Source of the DNA: Planctomycetota bacterium
Lineage (GTDB): Bacteria; Planctomycetota; Planctomycetia; Pirellulales; UBA1268
Length of the DNA stretch: 62,303 nucleotides
Assembly: GCA_014238855.1 (NCBI GenBank)
Contig: JABAAH010000013.1
Location: forward strand, 1-62,303
Direction: 5' to 3'
Positions 62,147 to 62,303 of this stretch are shown here, one piece after another; positions within the stretch are counted from its first letter, which is position 1; each line of letters begins with the position of its first letter. The translations under genes and the position numbers were made by a program. The notes beneath the pieces were generated by a model. The model made no database searches. It was not told the origin of the DNA and saw nothing but the letters and a program-made list of their open reading frames with translations.

Positions 62147-62303
62147 AAAACTGCTTGCGAATGGGCATCTGACAACGTCTCGTCTCTTATTGCTCGACAG
62201 TTGTTCTATAAACTCGTACGTAATCTACCAGCATTTCCGAAGGCAATTGACTTTCTACAGTTGGTCCACCTGCCCAATCCGCATTTCTCAAGGCGTAATT
62301 AAG

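Noticed and set aside
1-62303. CRISPR arrays, transposases, integrases or prophage genes
   Set aside because: Looked for on both strands; no regularly spaced direct repeats or such proteins are visible.

Overview
The window looks like a chromosomal segment of a planctomycete, probably a marine Pirellulaceae-type lineage. The evidence is six exported type I sulfatases, a 3-keto-disaccharide hydrolase (DUF1080) protein, a NIPSNAP-like secreted protein, a PQQ-propeller protein, FecR/HEAT-type membrane proteins and a bacterial topoisomerase VI A subunit beside ordinary bacterial housekeeping genes. The assignment is an inference from gene content. No rRNA, phage, transposase or CRISPR array is visible. 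All features were read by eye from the sequence and its translations; no database search was run.

Layout. (1) 1-7.6 kb: carbohydrate block with a DUF1080 protein cut by the window edge, a beta-hydroxyacid dehydrogenase, a fumarylacetoacetate hydrolase-family gene broken by one in-frame TAA, aldose 1-epimerase, a secreted alpha/beta-hydrolase esterase and two sulfatases. (2) 8-18.9 kb: DJ-1/PfpI protein, halogenase-like flavoprotein, tandem universal stress protein, CaCA cation exchanger, rhomboid protease, DoxX, agmatine deiminase, glyA, a site-2-protease homologue and lysA. (3) 19-28.6 kb: ferredoxin, dprA, prfB (needing a +1 frameshift, at an unusual UAA), infA, a Tex protein with a long disordered tail, a DegT aminotransferase, topoisomerase VI subunit A, a small unknown gene and tRNA-His. 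(4) 28.8-38.4 kb: a stand-alone E2-type acyltransferase core, rarA, a UbiD-family decarboxylase, then a minus-strand array hpf, ptsN, ptsH, ptsI, rng, rplU, which joins ribosome hibernation, a regulatory PTS without permease, an RNase E/G and a ribosomal protein. (5) 38.4-46.3 kb: a palindrome-bearing spacer, a FecR-like membrane protein, a TPR protein, a shikimate dehydrogenase-like protein that has lost both catalytic residues, a HEAT membrane protein, a lipoate ligase-family protein, an 89-residue unknown and a GT2 glycosyltransferase. (6) 46.7-62.3 kb: secreted polysaccharide-degradation island with four sulfatases, a CE7-type esterase, a GH10-type xylanase, an exported beta-carbonic anhydrase, a NIPSNAP-like protein, a PQQ propeller and an AraC regulator.

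How it fits together. The two ends of the window suggest extracellular breakdown of a sulfated and acetylated glycan. Xylan-like is the best guess because GH10 and CE7 occur together, with sulfatases removing sulfate and GalM plus the oxidoreductases handling released sugars. The middle is mostly information processing and central metabolism. The observations most worth checking are the prfB frameshift site with UAA, the topoisomerase VI A gene without a nearby B subunit, the AroE-like pseudoenzyme, the hpf-PTS-rng-rplU array with the 24-bp perfect palindrome upstream, and the sulfated-glycan island.
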